Positions 9,601-18,009 of a stretch of 64,000 nucleotides of DNA are shown here, in pieces. Within the stretch, counting starts at the first letter, position 1, and every line of letters begins with the position of its first letter. Made by a program: the position numbers and the translations under genes. The stretch spans positions 3,658 through 67,657 of the forward strand of contig JAVVHH010000001.1 of the NCBI GenBank assembly GCA_032249615.1. The letters are read 5' to 3'. The notes below the pieces were generated by a model. It saw only the letters and a program-made list of their open reading frames with translations, did no database searches and was not told where the DNA came from. The stretch comes from JAVVHH01 sp032249615 (GTDB lineage: Bacteria; Pseudomonadota; Alphaproteobacteria; Acetobacterales; Acetobacteraceae).

Positions 9601-10117
9601 CCGTGTCGATCAGAACCGCCTCGTCAGCAAACCACCAATCGCAGAGCCGGGTTCCGCCGACGCCGGCGACCGCCGCAGGCTTGCCGCCGGGTTCCGTCAG
9701 GAAGGTGAGCCCGCTGTTGACGAGCGCCGTGGTCTTGCCCGCGCCGGGCGGGCCGATGATTACATACCACGGCTGCTCGTACAAGTAGCCGCGGGTTCCG
9801 TGAGCCCGCTTGAGCATCGCGGTGGCGGCCGCGAGCTTATCGTTCAGCGCGGCCACTTCCTCGGCAGAGGCGTCCGGCCCGGCCGGCGCCGCTACCCCAC
9901 CCTTGAGCGCCGCCTCGGCGCGTCGGTGGCGGCGGTCGGCCAGCCAATTCGCGACCAACCAGACCACGACCAGCAGGACCACGATGCCCAGCCGGATCGG
10001 CCACCCCTCCAGAAACGTCAGGAGAGGGCCGAGAAACCACACCAGCAGCGCCAAAAGCAGCACGCCGAGACCGGTCAGCGTCCAGCGCGAGAGAAGGACC
10101 CTTCGAAAGCCAGACAT
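6608..10117 (-). CDS. tssM: T6SS inner-membrane protein TssM (IcmF), full length
   Basis: A 1169-residue IcmF/TssM protein. Two membrane segments lie near residues 15-58, a Walker A motif GPPGAGKTT at 122-130, and a third membrane segment at about 435-455, followed by the large periplasmic region. The extreme C-terminus (from about residue 930, CRQAVEGRYPF onward) includes the beta-sandwich domain that in the family contacts the lipoprotein TssJ. TssM forms the trans-envelope core with TssL and TssJ. It lies between tssL (9-base gap) and tagF (one-base overlap). A shorter paralogue is encoded at 20205-22895. Confidence 0.96.
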   Translation of the reverse strand: MSGFRRVLLSRWTLTGLGVLLLALLVWFLGPLLTFLEGWPIRLGIVVLLVVVWLVANWLADRRHRRAEAALKGGVAAPAGPDASAEEVAALNDKLAAATAMLKRAHGTRGYLYEQPWYVIIGPPGAGKTTALVNSGLTFLTEPGGKPAAVAGVGGTRLCDWWFADEAVLIDTAGRYTTQDSDASVDRAGWQGFLALLKRTRSRQPLNGVLVAISVPEIVADRAAAEAHAVAIRARIKELNTQLGVQLPVYALFTKADLIAGFTEFFADLDAEKRKQVWGESFPLGRGDTAGPAAEFRAAHARLLERVEERVIDRLQAERSPDRRQLIAGFPAQVASLAEPLEAFLSAAFGGTRLDPAPLLRGFYLLSGTQYGTPIDRLTGSMARAFGMPSQRLASLAPAQGRSYFVNRLLREVVFRESMLVSEPPALARRRSLMRAGAFAAVLLVTLGAMGLILAANRSAQADTDRLSASLARYQQIAASLPLDPVADGDLPRVLPLLDEARNLPFGAAAGRSGWSGLSQTAQLAATSQITYRHALDWVMLPRLLWQLEAEMRGAMNRPEFLYEATRIYLMLGSQGPLDRSLVRDWMAADWASTYGGLTREPLRKTLDEHLTALLAGPLPAVELDGQLVETARRTFSRVSLAERVYSRIRPGAGQQVPPWTPADALGGAGAAVFVRPSGKPLTEGVPGFYTVDGFHKILLPSLAPATREVVSESWVLGTGAAVDPADDPALKTLETDVVALYTNDYAKRWDAMLSDIAIRPLRDLQTAVQDLYVLSSPQSPLKDLLTSIANQLTLTAPVAAPGAPAAAGAAGAAAPGAAAAATRPAALFGQNAPPAVPPGQAIDDRFRALRAYVGKGPGAPIDITLKLLNDLQQQLATLAAAPAGAAAPAVAATGADPAQLLRAEALRQPPPVSGWLQTLASTADRLRGTGAKQQAATAFNGPGGPGSLCRQAVEGRYPFKADSALDIPLDDFGKLFAPGGLLDAYYNQQLRAFVDQAAGGWKLQTVAGVAPPISQADLDQFQRAAMIRDLFFASGGATPSVKFEITPVSSDSTSRQVTLDLNGIAISDVHGPERATQVTWPGPQGMGTVRLTFDPPLSTGATGLQTTGPWALFRMVGKGKLQQQNGAELYQLGYNLADRQVTFQIRAGSVNNPFSPGLLQSFSCPRLE

Positions 10118-10126
10118 GGCGGCCTG

Positions 10127-11500
10127 CTACGATTGCCGGTGGAGGATGAGTTCGATCCGGCGGTTCTGCTCGCGCCCCTGCGCCGTCGCGTTGGAGGCTA
10201 TCGGATCGGCGTCGGCCCGGCCTTCGGCCCGCAGCCGCTCCGTACCGCCCATGACACGGGCCAACTCCGCCTCCGCCGCGGCGGCGCGTGCCGCCGAAAG
10301 TTTGAAGTTGGACGGGAACTTGACGGTTCGGATCGGCTGGTTGTCGGTATAGCCGAGCACATCCACCTGACCCTTCTCGGCCGCCAGCGCCTTGCCGATC
10401 CGATCGAACAGCGACAGGAAGTTCTCGTTCAGCGTGGCGCTGCCGGATGCGAACAGGCCGCTGTTGTGGATGCGGACGATCGGCGTCGCGTCCGTGCCCA
10501 GGACCTCGACCAATTTCTGGTCGATCTCCGGCTTGAGGAACGTGCGGAGCCGATCCACGGCCGTGGGTTCGCTGGGGGGAGGCTGACGGGGTGGCGTGAC
10601 GGCGACCGCCCGGCTGATGGCCGGCATGTGGCCGGGCGGCAGCGCCATCGCGCGGGCGAACAGGTCGTCCGACGCTTCAGCCAGGGTGCGGCTGGACCAG
10701 ACGAACAGGGCCGCCGTGACAGCCAGCCCCGCAACCGCGGCGACCCACACCGGCAGCCGTGCGCGGGACGGTCGATAGGGGGCATTCTGCCCTTCCCAGC
10801 GCGGCGACAGAGCAGGCTCCGGCGCCCGCCGCTGCCGTGCGATGACGGCGTAGGTTTCCTCCCGCAGCCGATCGATTTCCGCCACGCCCCGCTGGGACAG
10901 GCGATGGCGGCCCATGAAGCCCAGCGACAGGCAGAGATACATCAGCTCCAGCACGGGGAGCATGGTGCCGGGGTTCTGGCGCATCTGGCCCAGCACATCG
11001 AAAAAACGGTCGCCGCTGCGGACTTCCTGATGGAAGGTCGACACCATGGAGCGAGAGGCCCACTCGCCGGTGCTGCCCCACGGCGTATTCAGCACCACGT
11101 CGTCGAGGCTGGCGCAGAGGGCGTAGTGAGCGGGGCGGAGCTGCTCCATCGGCACGCCGCCGTCGCGCGCGACCTGCTCGAACCGGCGCATCTCGGCGAC
11201 GGCCCGCTCGCGCAGGCTGCCGCTGTCGGGCGCGGTGGCGGTGTTGCCGAGGCGGGCGAGGAGCTGGATGAGCGGACTTGCGGCGACGGCAAGCGGCGAG
11301 TTGCCGATCGCCAGGGCTGAGCGCGCGCCGGGCTCCTCGGGCGCGCTGGCGAAGGATGCGGCGGGCTGATCGACGAACGGGGCTGCTGCGGGCGCGGCGG
11401 CGGGCGGCCGTGCCGCCGGCCGCCGGCCGCCGGGAGCGGGGCGAATGATCGTCCGATCGCTGTCATCCGGCTCGGCGAAAGGATTGTCGCTCGCCATCAT
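10127..11500 (-). CDS. tssL: T6SS inner-membrane protein TssL (DotU) with C-terminal OmpA/MotB domain
   Basis: A 457-residue protein. A Pro/Ala-rich N-terminal tail is followed by a DotU/TssL cytoplasmic domain (about 65-240, with ALCASLDDVVLNTPWG), a single membrane segment near 250-270 (WVAAVAGLAVTAALFVW), and a periplasmic OmpA-like peptidoglycan-binding domain with NFKLSAARA and GREQNRRIEL. This is the extended form of TssL, in which the peptidoglycan anchor is fused rather than supplied by TagL. Together with TssM and TssJ it makes the membrane complex. The start is the first of two adjacent ATG codons at 11500. Confidence 0.95.
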   Translation of the reverse strand: MMASDNPFAEPDDSDRTIIRPAPGGRRPAARPPAAAPAAAPFVDQPAASFASAPEEPGARSALAIGNSPLAVAASPLIQLLARLGNTATAPDSGSLRERAVAEMRRFEQVARDGGVPMEQLRPAHYALCASLDDVVLNTPWGSTGEWASRSMVSTFHQEVRSGDRFFDVLGQMRQNPGTMLPVLELMYLCLSLGFMGRHRLSQRGVAEIDRLREETYAVIARQRRAPEPALSPRWEGQNAPYRPSRARLPVWVAAVAGLAVTAALFVWSSRTLAEASDDLFARAMALPPGHMPAISRAVAVTPPRQPPPSEPTAVDRLRTFLKPEIDQKLVEVLGTDATPIVRIHNSGLFASGSATLNENFLSLFDRIGKALAAEKGQVDVLGYTDNQPIRTVKFPSNFKLSAARAAAAEAELARVMGGTERLRAEGRADADPIASNATAQGREQNRRIELILHRQS

Positions 11501-11561
11501 GTCCTCGATTGATCGTTACCGGACAAGGAACATTCCTCGTCATCATCGACATCAGCGGACG

Positions 11562-12890
11562 CTACCCGCGAATTGCCCAAAGCTCCATGGTCAGATTGGG
11601 AAATTCGCCCGACACATGGATCGCGAAGCCGCCGGATGTCTGCATCTGCTGCCAGTGCGGCGAGTTGCGGTCGAGCTCGAAGTAGCTCGCGCCCGCGTGG
11701 AACGGGATTTGCCGCGGCGCTACGGGAAGTGGCACGATCGCGATCCCAGTCAGGGAGATGTTGACCAGCTCGCGGATCTGCTCGACCGCGCCGATCTTGA
11801 CCTGGCTCGGGAACAGCCGCCGCAGCGAATCGGTCGGCACGTCCGCCCGCACGCTCAACACGAACGAGGCGGCTTGCAGAACGCCGCGGTCGGTGATCGC
11901 CCCCACGCGGACGCCGAACCGGCGCTCGACCAGCGGGATGCTGATGGCGTTCGTTTCGAGCACCGCCGACAGCGAGCGCCGCAGATCCGCAACGACCGGG
12001 GCGAAGGAGCGCTGCAGGTCCTCATGGCGATACGCGGGGTAAGGGGCGGGCCGCTTGCTCGCCTCGGTAAAGGTCGCGAACTCGCCGGCCATTTGCACCA
12101 GTGTCGCGTAGAGCGTTTCCGGGTGCGGCGTTCCGGCGTCGGCCCAGTGGCTCAGCAGCTTTTGCCAGCGGTTGAGCGATTGCAGCAGCAGGAAGTCGGC
12201 CACGTCGGCCACGCCGCGGGCGCCGGGCGCGGTGAGCCGCCCCGCCAGGGCCTCGCCGCGCTGGTTGATCATGCCGGCCAGCTCGGTCAGCAGCCCGGCG
12301 AGCACCGGGCTCGCCGCGCAGAGGAGGACGGAGGCGATCCAACGGTCGTCCAGCGTCACCCGTCGGTCCGACGACATCTCTACGATGCGGGCGAGCGGAA
12401 TGCACAGCCAGCCCGCCCGCTCCTCGGTCTCGAGCAAGTAACGAAGCCGCAGCCGGCCGACGACCAAATCGGCCGATTGAGGGGCCGCGGAATGCGTATC
12501 GAACGCTTCGAACTGGCTCACGCCGTAGCGGGCTTCCGGTCCGCCGGCCACCGCCAGCTCCGCCGACCCGGCTTGCTGGATCGGCACCCCCAAAAAGACC
12601 AGGGTGTTGCGCGCGTTCGGCGGCACGTCGAGCGGGAGCGGGTGATCCGCCTCTCCCGGCATGGAAAACGGAGTGCCGTCCTCGAACACGCCCGTCGCGG
12701 CCGATAGAGCGAAGCGGCCGGTGGCGAGCAGGTCACGGTCGATGGTGTAGTTGGACAAGCCCCAGCCGAACGGCTGCAGATGGGCGGTGCGGGCGCGCAC
12801 CAGGTGCTCGAGACTGCGGTCCTGCTGCTGGAAGTGCTGCGCCCGGAGGAACATCCCCTCCTGCCAGGCGACCCGGTTGGTCCATGTCAT
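11562..12890 (-). CDS. tssK: T6SS baseplate protein TssK
   Basis: A 442-residue protein of the TssK (ImpJ/VasE) family: N-terminal VAWQEGMFLRAQHFQQQDR, then the conserved WGLSNYTID region and the C-terminal shoulder/head domains. TssK trimers connect the baseplate (TssEFG) to the membrane complex through TssL/TssM. The ATG overlaps the tssJ stop by 4 bases. The 61-base gap to tssL downstream holds no recognisable promoter. Confidence 0.96.
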   Translation of the reverse strand: MTWTNRVAWQEGMFLRAQHFQQQDRSLEHLVRARTAHLQPFGWGLSNYTIDRDLLATGRFALSAATGVFEDGTPFSMPGEADHPLPLDVPPNARNTLVFLGVPIQQAGSAELAVAGGPEARYGVSQFEAFDTHSAAPQSADLVVGRLRLRYLLETEERAGWLCIPLARIVEMSSDRRVTLDDRWIASVLLCAASPVLAGLLTELAGMINQRGEALAGRLTAPGARGVADVADFLLLQSLNRWQKLLSHWADAGTPHPETLYATLVQMAGEFATFTEASKRPAPYPAYRHEDLQRSFAPVVADLRRSLSAVLETNAISIPLVERRFGVRVGAITDRGVLQAASFVLSVRADVPTDSLRRLFPSQVKIGAVEQIRELVNISLTGIAIVPLPVAPRQIPFHAGASYFELDRNSPHWQQMQTSGGFAIHVSGEFPNLTMELWAIRG

Positions 12891-13357
12891 GGTGCGGGGG
12901 CGGCGGGTTTCAGCGTGAGCACGATGCCGGCGGTTTTCGCTTCCAGCTTGGTCGGTCCGCTTGGTTTGACCGGCGCCTTCACGCGCCAGGTGGCGTGGTC
13001 GATGTCGCGGAATGCCGCGACCATGCCCAGCGCGGTGACGCCGGGCTTCAGCGGTTCATTGATCGAGACCGTGGCGCCCGGGGCGAGGAACACGGTTTCG
13101 CTGGCGGCCGCTTCGTCGCCCAGTGTCGCTTTCTCTTTGTCCAGCAACGCGAACACGTCGGCATTGTCGAACTTGCCGGTGCCGGTGAGCTGGTAGACGT
13201 GGATCGCGACCGAGTTCGGTTTCCCGGCCGGATCGGGGTTCTGGTCGGCGCCGCCCGAGAGCGTCAGCGCGAGGACCGCGGGCGGCGGCGGCGGCGGACC
13301 GCCGCAGCCCGCCAGCGCGAACAGAAGAAGCAGGATGGGCCGCGCGATCGGGATCAT
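12887..13357 (-). CDS. tssJ: T6SS outer-membrane lipoprotein TssJ
   Basis: A 156-residue predicted lipoprotein with lipobox LAGC (Cys18), a run of prolines, and the TssJ transthyretin-like core: NSVAIHVYQLTGTGKFDNADVFALL and a late GMVAAFRDIDHATWR. TssJ anchors the TssM C-terminal domain at the outer membrane. It overlaps tagH and tssK by 4 bases on each side, consistent with one operon. Confidence 0.95.
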   Translation of the reverse strand: MIPIARPILLLLFALAGCGGPPPPPPAVLALTLSGGADQNPDPAGKPNSVAIHVYQLTGTGKFDNADVFALLDKEKATLGDEAAASETVFLAPGATVSINEPLKPGVTALGMVAAFRDIDHATWRVKAPVKPSGPTKLEAKTAGIVLTLKPAAPAP

Positions 13358-14739
13358 GGGGATCGGACCTCATTCCTGGCGATATCGTCCTGCGCCCGCT
13401 CGTATGAGCGGGCAAAACTCTTGCCGAAGACACTGTCGAAATCGTCGGCGAGGCCGGCCGTGACGGTGGCATGCAACGCCTCGAACGCATCCCAGGCGCG
13501 GGCCTTGCGCCCGAGCGGCACCGCGCCGCCGCCGGCATTCTGCTTGAGCACCGCCGGGTCGAGCCGGGCGACCAATTCGCGCACCGCCGATTGCAGCGCC
13601 GCCATGGTCGCCAGTTCGTGCAGGCGCATGTCCCGCAGCGCGTCGGCGACCGCGGCGGGGGCTGGCATGCTGGCGGGGCGGGTGCCGAGCAGGGCCGCGA
13701 GCGCATCGTTGTCGTCGGCGGAGAATTTCAGCGGATTGTTGCCGCTAGCGCTGATCATGGTGCGCTCGATGCGGAACTCGTTCTTGACCGCCGAGCGGGC
13801 GATCAGGGCCTGCCGAAGTCCGCTCACCATGGCGCGCATCGCGGCCCCCATCTGCTCCATCAAGGCTCCGGGGTCGGCGACGGAGACGCCTTCCATGCCG
13901 GCGCCCCGCAGGAAGCGCTCGAGCAGCGCGTGATCGGCAGCCGGCGGCGGGACTGGAGGGGCCGCGGGAGCCGTTGCCATGGGTGCTGCCGGCATGGGCG
14001 CCATCACTGGTTGCGGCATGGGTGCAGGCGCTGGGGTCGGCGGCGGTTCCGGGCGGCGGCTCATCGGGGCCGGCGCTGGCTGCGCAGGGAGGCCGACCGG
14101 GCTCTGCATGGGCGGCGGCTGGGTCGAGGGGCCGGGCAGCAGATCGTCCGCCCAGTCGTCAGGCAGCAGGCTCGCGGCGACGGTTGGCGGGCGGAACGCG
14201 TCGCTGGTGGCGGGTGACGCGTCCGGCTGTGCGGGCCGCAGCCAGCTCGAATCCGGCCCCGGCGCCATCGGGTCGAAATCCGACGGCAGGCGGATGCCGG
14301 CCTCGAGCGGTGGCAATCCGTCGGCCGCGGGCGACCCCATCGGGTCGCTGCGGAACGGGTTCACGAACGGGTCGTCATAGGCTTGCGGGACGTGGGGATC
14401 GGACCACGCGCTCGTCGAGCGGGCCGCGCTCAGCCGGACTTCCAGCTCGTATTGGCCGAGCTGCAGCCGATCACCGTCGGACAGGCGGCGCTGGCCGGAT
14501 GCGCCGAGGGGATCGCTTTCGCCGTTGATGAAGGTGCCGTTGGACGACTGGTCCGCCACATGCCAAGCGCCGCCGCGGAAGGCGAGCGTGCAGTGCCGCT
14601 TGGAGAGGTGACGCTCCGGGTCGGCCAACACCCAGTCATTATCCGGCCCGCGGCCCAGGCTGATGTCGCCGCCATCGAAGCTGCGCGTCTCGGTCACTGC
14701 GCTCGGCGGGCACCGCAGGATGGAGAGGGTCAGTCGCAT
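13354..14739 (-). CDS. tagH: FHA-domain T6SS protein TagH (ImpI/Fha family)
   Basis: A 461-residue protein. Residues of about 1-100 are an FHA domain (SLGRGPDNDWVL, LSKRHCTLAF, SSNGTFING), a phosphothreonine-reading fold. A long Pro/Ala-rich linker (about 110-270) follows, then a C-terminal TagH/ImpI domain (about 275-455, with RFLRGAGMEGVSV, and FDSVFGKSFARSYERAQ near the end). In other T6SS the FHA protein is the target of PpkA/PppA signalling. It is co-encoded with the phosphatase, but no kinase is seen in this cluster. The gap to the PAAR stop is 6 bases. Confidence 0.93.
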   Translation of the reverse strand: MRLTLSILRCPPSAVTETRSFDGGDISLGRGPDNDWVLADPERHLSKRHCTLAFRGGAWHVADQSSNGTFINGESDPLGASGQRRLSDGDRLQLGQYELEVRLSAARSTSAWSDPHVPQAYDDPFVNPFRSDPMGSPAADGLPPLEAGIRLPSDFDPMAPGPDSSWLRPAQPDASPATSDAFRPPTVAASLLPDDWADDLLPGPSTQPPPMQSPVGLPAQPAPAPMSRRPEPPPTPAPAPMPQPVMAPMPAAPMATAPAAPPVPPPAADHALLERFLRGAGMEGVSVADPGALMEQMGAAMRAMVSGLRQALIARSAVKNEFRIERTMISASGNNPLKFSADDNDALAALLGTRPASMPAPAAVADALRDMRLHELATMAALQSAVRELVARLDPAVLKQNAGGGAVPLGRKARAWDAFEALHATVTAGLADDFDSVFGKSFARSYERAQDDIARNEVRSP

Positions 14740-14745
14740 GGGCCT

Positions 14746-15036
14746 CTATCCAATCAGCACGGTAAAGCAGCCGAGCACGATCGTGCCGCCGTGCGCACAC
14801 ATGTCGCCCATCCGCGCGGCGGGCGTACCCCCGATCAACACGGTGAAGGACCCGAGAGCGATGGTGTCGGGCGGGCCGACGCACGTCGCCATGTCGCCCA
14901 CACGCGCTGCGGGCAGCGAGCCGATGAGCACGGTCGGCGCTCCTGGCGGCAGGATGGGTCCGCCCACGTGCGGCACAATTCCGGTCACCATGGGGCAGAC
15001 GTGCATGTCGGTGATGCGCGCGGCCGGCTGACCCAT
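14746..15036 (-). CDS. PAAR-repeat spike-tip protein
   Basis: A 96-residue single-domain PAAR protein: PAARITDMHVCP at the start, then repeated LIGxxPAARVGDMATC and PAARMGDMCAHGG segments ending FTVLIG. PAAR proteins cap the VgrG needle with a sharp, metal-stabilised cone (the His/Cys residues in these motifs). The ATG overlaps the stop of the preceding gene by one base. No extra toxin domain is fused, so cargo would have to attach in other ways. Confidence 0.94.
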   Translation of the reverse strand: MGQPAARITDMHVCPMVTGIVPHVGGPILPPGAPTVLIGSLPAARVGDMATCVGPPDTIALGSFTVLIGGTPAARMGDMCAHGGTIVLGCFTVLIG

Positions 15037-15626
15037 CAGTTCGCCTCCGGAGCCATGCGCCCGGGCCCACCCATGCCGATATCGCGGGCACTGGCCAGGA
15101 AGCGGCGGAGCCGGTCGGCTCGGCGCTCCGGAAAATCCCGCACCGAGGCCAGCGCAACCGCGCCGGCCACCGCGTTGGCGGCGACATGGTCCGGCGGCGC
15201 CACGGGCGCTTGGCCCACCGGGGCGAGGCTGTCACCGCTCCAGAACGCGCCCACCGCAGCCCAGGCCTCCGGGCTGTTGAAGCCGGCTTCCCCGGCATGG
15301 GCGAAGGCTGCGCGCCGCACCTCGTCGCTCTGCACCCGCACCCAGGTCTCGGCCGCTTCCAGCGCGGCGCGGTCGGCGGCGGGGAGCCCGGCCGGTGCGG
15401 TTGCGCGGGCGCACATGCACGCCCACCACACGGCTTCGCGACGCGGCAGCGCATGCGCCACCAGTCGCGTCGCCTCGACCAGCAGTTCCGCTGCGGCGAG
15501 ATGATCGAGGGCGGCTTGGGTGCTCCGAATGCCCGCGATCTGCTCCGCCGCGGCGGGGGGAAGGCCCAGCCGCGGCAGCAGGGCCGCCACGTTGTCGTTG
15601 AGTTTGGTGGCGATCGATCCCGACAT
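15036..15626 (-). CDS. Uncharacterised helical protein between VgrG and PAAR (DUF6931-like)
   Basis: A 196-residue Ala-rich, predominantly helical protein with no signal peptide or membrane segment. Recognisable stretches are HALPRREAVWWACMCAR in the middle and a late segment AANAVAGAVALA. I associate this pattern, tentatively, with the DUF6931 family often found next to PAAR genes; the assignment is from memory. It lies 4 bases after vgrG and overlaps the PAAR gene by one base, the usual position of VgrG/PAAR loading adaptors or chaperones. It does not resemble DUF4123, Eag or DUF2169 adaptors in the segments I compared. Confidence 0.7.
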   Translation of the reverse strand: MSGSIATKLNDNVAALLPRLGLPPAAAEQIAGIRSTQAALDHLAAAELLVEATRLVAHALPRREAVWWACMCARATAPAGLPAADRAALEAAETWVRVQSDEVRRAAFAHAGEAGFNSPEAWAAVGAFWSGDSLAPVGQAPVAPPDHVAANAVAGAVALASVRDFPERRADRLRRFLASARDIGMGGPGRMAPEAN

Positions 15627-15630
15627 GGCG

Positions 15631-17571
15631 CTAGTTGATCATCGTGATGCCGCCCTTGAGGGTCAGCATCCCGTCGCCGTTCACCGTCGTCATGGGCGCC
15701 TTCACGTCCGTTTTTATGCTGCCCTCAATGGACACCTGGAGACCTTTCACCTCGATGCCACTCTGGCTGATCGTGATCGTGTTGCTGCCGACCTTCAGGG
15801 TGATCGACTGCAGCGCCTCCATCGAGATCGCCCCGCTGCTCACTTTGACGGTGAGGTCGCCAGCATCGACGGTGAGCTTGTCTCCGCTGGCATTGATCGT
15901 CGTGGTGCGGCCGTTCTTGATCGTGTTGGTCTGTGAGTCGTCGACTTCGATCGTTTCTTTCTGCTTGACCGTGTGCGTGCGGTTGTTGTCGACCGTCAGC
16001 GTCTGGTCGTGCTTGACCTCGATCTTCTGGTCGTTCTCGACCTCGACCGTCATGTCCTTCTCGGCATGCGCGAAGAACAGCTCGGAGCCTTTGGTGTCGT
16101 CGAAGCTCAGCTCGGAGAAAGTCGACTTGTCGCCCGTCTTGGTCGAGCGGGTGCGCAGACCGCTCTTGTTCTGCTCATCCGGCACCGCGAACACCGGTTG
16201 CATGGTGCCGTTGTAGAGCCCGCCCAAGACGACCGGCCGGTCGGGATCGCCGTCCATGAAGCTGACCGCGACCTCGGTACCGACACGCGGCAGGTGCTGC
16301 CAGCCCCAGGTGTTCCCCGCCCAAGGCTGCACCACCCGGGCCCACACGGCCTTGTCCGAGCTGGTGTCGCCGCGATGATCGAAGAACAGCATCACCTTGA
16401 CGCGGCCCATGCTGTCGGCGTGGATCTCCTCGCCGTCCGCCCCGAGCACGATGGCGGCGTAGACGCCCGCCATCACCGGACGGGGCGTGGTCATCGGCTC
16501 GCGCCAGGGGGTCGCCGCCGGCAGCGCGGATAACTCATTCGAGTAGGTGGCGACGCCCGCGTTATTCACCCAACTATTGTCTTGTCCCTGATGCGTGATC
16601 CGGCGCACCACGTAATCCATGTCCTCGTCGCCGTTGAACGGATCGCGAAGGACCGTGAGTCGGGTGCCTGCGGATAAAAGGTTATTTTGACTCGCTCCGT
16701 CGCGTAACGACACCGCGGCCTCGGCAGCTTCCAACATATATTTCGCCTGCCGCGTGATTTCGGCGGAGACAAAGGACAGGGCGGGCCAGCGGAACACATC
16801 TCGCTTGGACGCACCGCTCGTTTCCAGGGTCGTCGCCTGCTGTTTGGTGAGGTCGGTGCCGGGCTTGGCCGGGTCGTAGTCCTTGAGCTGGAGTTGGCCG
16901 TAGGTGGTCGCGTGGGATTTGCGCCAGTCGGTCAATACGTCCGCGTTGCCACCCTCGTAGATCACGGCCAGGGTCGGCTTCGGTTGAGTGGGAAAACCGC
17001 TGTTTTGGTCGGTCACCACCATCGTGTGATCGCTGTTGGTGTGTTCGAAATGGAAGTGATAGCCCTCGGCTTCCATCAACCGGCGCAGGAAATCGAGATC
17101 GGTTTCGTTGTACTGCGTCACATATTCCTTGGCCGTTGTACTGCCGTAGGTCTTGAGCGTCAGTGTTTGGCCGATTTCGGCGCAAATCGATTGGACGATG
17201 TTCGCAACTGGCAGGTTTTGAAAAATCCGGCAATCCATCGTCTGGGAGAGGAACCAGAAGCGGGGCACAATCTCGAGCGTGTAGGCCCAATGGTCGCGGA
17301 TGGGCCGCCCGTTCCCGGAGAACGCCCGCACGAGACCATGAAAGTAACGATCGTCGAGATCCCCCCGCACGGTCAGACAAGCCGCGTTGTAGAGCACAGT
17401 GTCGGGATCGATGGAGGCTTCGGTCGAGACGGCTTCGACAACGACGGTGAATGGCTCGCCGATCGCCTCGTCAGCCCGGAACGCGACGGGGATGAGAACA
17501 TCGTCTCCTAACGCCGTCGTGAGCGCGAGCAGGCGTTTGCCTCCCGCCGCTCCTCCTGATGCGCCCGACAT
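15631..17571 (-). CDS. vgrG: T6SS spike protein VgrG (TssI)
   Basis: A 646-residue VgrG: gp27-like N-terminal half (FHGLVRAFSGNG; WFLSQTMDCRIFQ; YVTQYNETDLDFLRRLMEAEGYHFHF), gp5-like OB domain (RVKVMLFFDHRGD; WARVVQPWAGNTWGWQHLPRVGTEVAV; GDPDRPVVLGGLYN) and a C-terminal beta-helix needle of alternating Val/Thr/Asp strands ending near residue 646. No toxin domain is appended. The ATG at 17571 has GGAG six bases upstream; the TTG one codon earlier is a poorer start. The effector/immunity genes lie immediately upstream. Confidence 0.96.
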   Translation of the reverse strand: MSGASGGAAGGKRLLALTTALGDDVLIPVAFRADEAIGEPFTVVVEAVSTEASIDPDTVLYNAACLTVRGDLDDRYFHGLVRAFSGNGRPIRDHWAYTLEIVPRFWFLSQTMDCRIFQNLPVANIVQSICAEIGQTLTLKTYGSTTAKEYVTQYNETDLDFLRRLMEAEGYHFHFEHTNSDHTMVVTDQNSGFPTQPKPTLAVIYEGGNADVLTDWRKSHATTYGQLQLKDYDPAKPGTDLTKQQATTLETSGASKRDVFRWPALSFVSAEITRQAKYMLEAAEAAVSLRDGASQNNLLSAGTRLTVLRDPFNGDEDMDYVVRRITHQGQDNSWVNNAGVATYSNELSALPAATPWREPMTTPRPVMAGVYAAIVLGADGEEIHADSMGRVKVMLFFDHRGDTSSDKAVWARVVQPWAGNTWGWQHLPRVGTEVAVSFMDGDPDRPVVLGGLYNGTMQPVFAVPDEQNKSGLRTRSTKTGDKSTFSELSFDDTKGSELFFAHAEKDMTVEVENDQKIEVKHDQTLTVDNNRTHTVKQKETIEVDDSQTNTIKNGRTTTINASGDKLTVDAGDLTVKVSSGAISMEALQSITLKVGSNTITISQSGIEVKGLQVSIEGSIKTDVKAPMTTVNGDGMLTLKGGITMIN

Positions 17572-17649
17572 CAATCACTCCTTCGCTTGCGCGCCATACT
17601 ACCTGGATATCAATGCGGAACAACATCGCCCCGCAATCGTCTGCCGAAC

Positions 17650-18009
17650 TTAGCTCTCCGGGACGCTGGCTGCCGCATACCAGTCGGCCAAGCTGGCAAA
17701 TTCCGCATCCAGTTCCGAACCGGGCATCGCACCGTCGTGGACGATGATGACGGATCCTTTGGGCCGATGCGGGTCCCGCGTCACGACGCAGGCCACGTCG
17801 TCCCGGTCACCACGGCGTGCGAAAGGCAGGACGTCACGGCCCGGGAACTGCTCGGCCAGCGAATCACGGTTGGCGACGGCGTTGCGCTCGGCCAGCATCC
17901 ACCAGGGCCCGAACTCGCGTTCGATCGTCTCCAATTTTGCAGCGGTCTCGCTGGGCACATCGACGCCGCGAAATTTCAGGGCGGGCACGAACCAGTCGAA
18001 GAAGCTCAC
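17650..18009 (-). CDS. Probable T6SS immunity protein (SMI1/KNR4-like, SUKH superfamily)
   Basis: A 119-residue acidic-patch protein with WWMLAERNAVANRD, FPGRDVLPFARRGDRDDVACVV and VIIVHDGAMPGSE followed by FASLADWY. This arrangement (aromatic FARR-D-DDVAC, then VHDG, then the DW motif) matches SMI1/KNR4-like immunity proteins. The GTG start at 18009 uses the last base of the toxin gene's TAG stop (TAGTG), so the two are translationally coupled, as expected of toxin and antidote. No signal peptide is seen, so it would act in the cytoplasm, matching a nuclease-like or otherwise cytoplasmic toxin domain. The family call is by eye. Confidence 0.72.
   Translation of the reverse strand: MSFFDWFVPALKFRGVDVPSETAAKLETIEREFGPWWMLAERNAVANRDSLAEQFPGRDVLPFARRGDRDDVACVVTRDPHRPKGSVIIVHDGAMPGSELDAEFASLADWYAAASVPES

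Noticed and set aside
8918..11320. An 800-residue plus-strand open frame across tssM and tssL
   Set aside because: Antisense to two clear T6SS genes, with the Arg/Ala/Gly-rich composition of a shadow frame.
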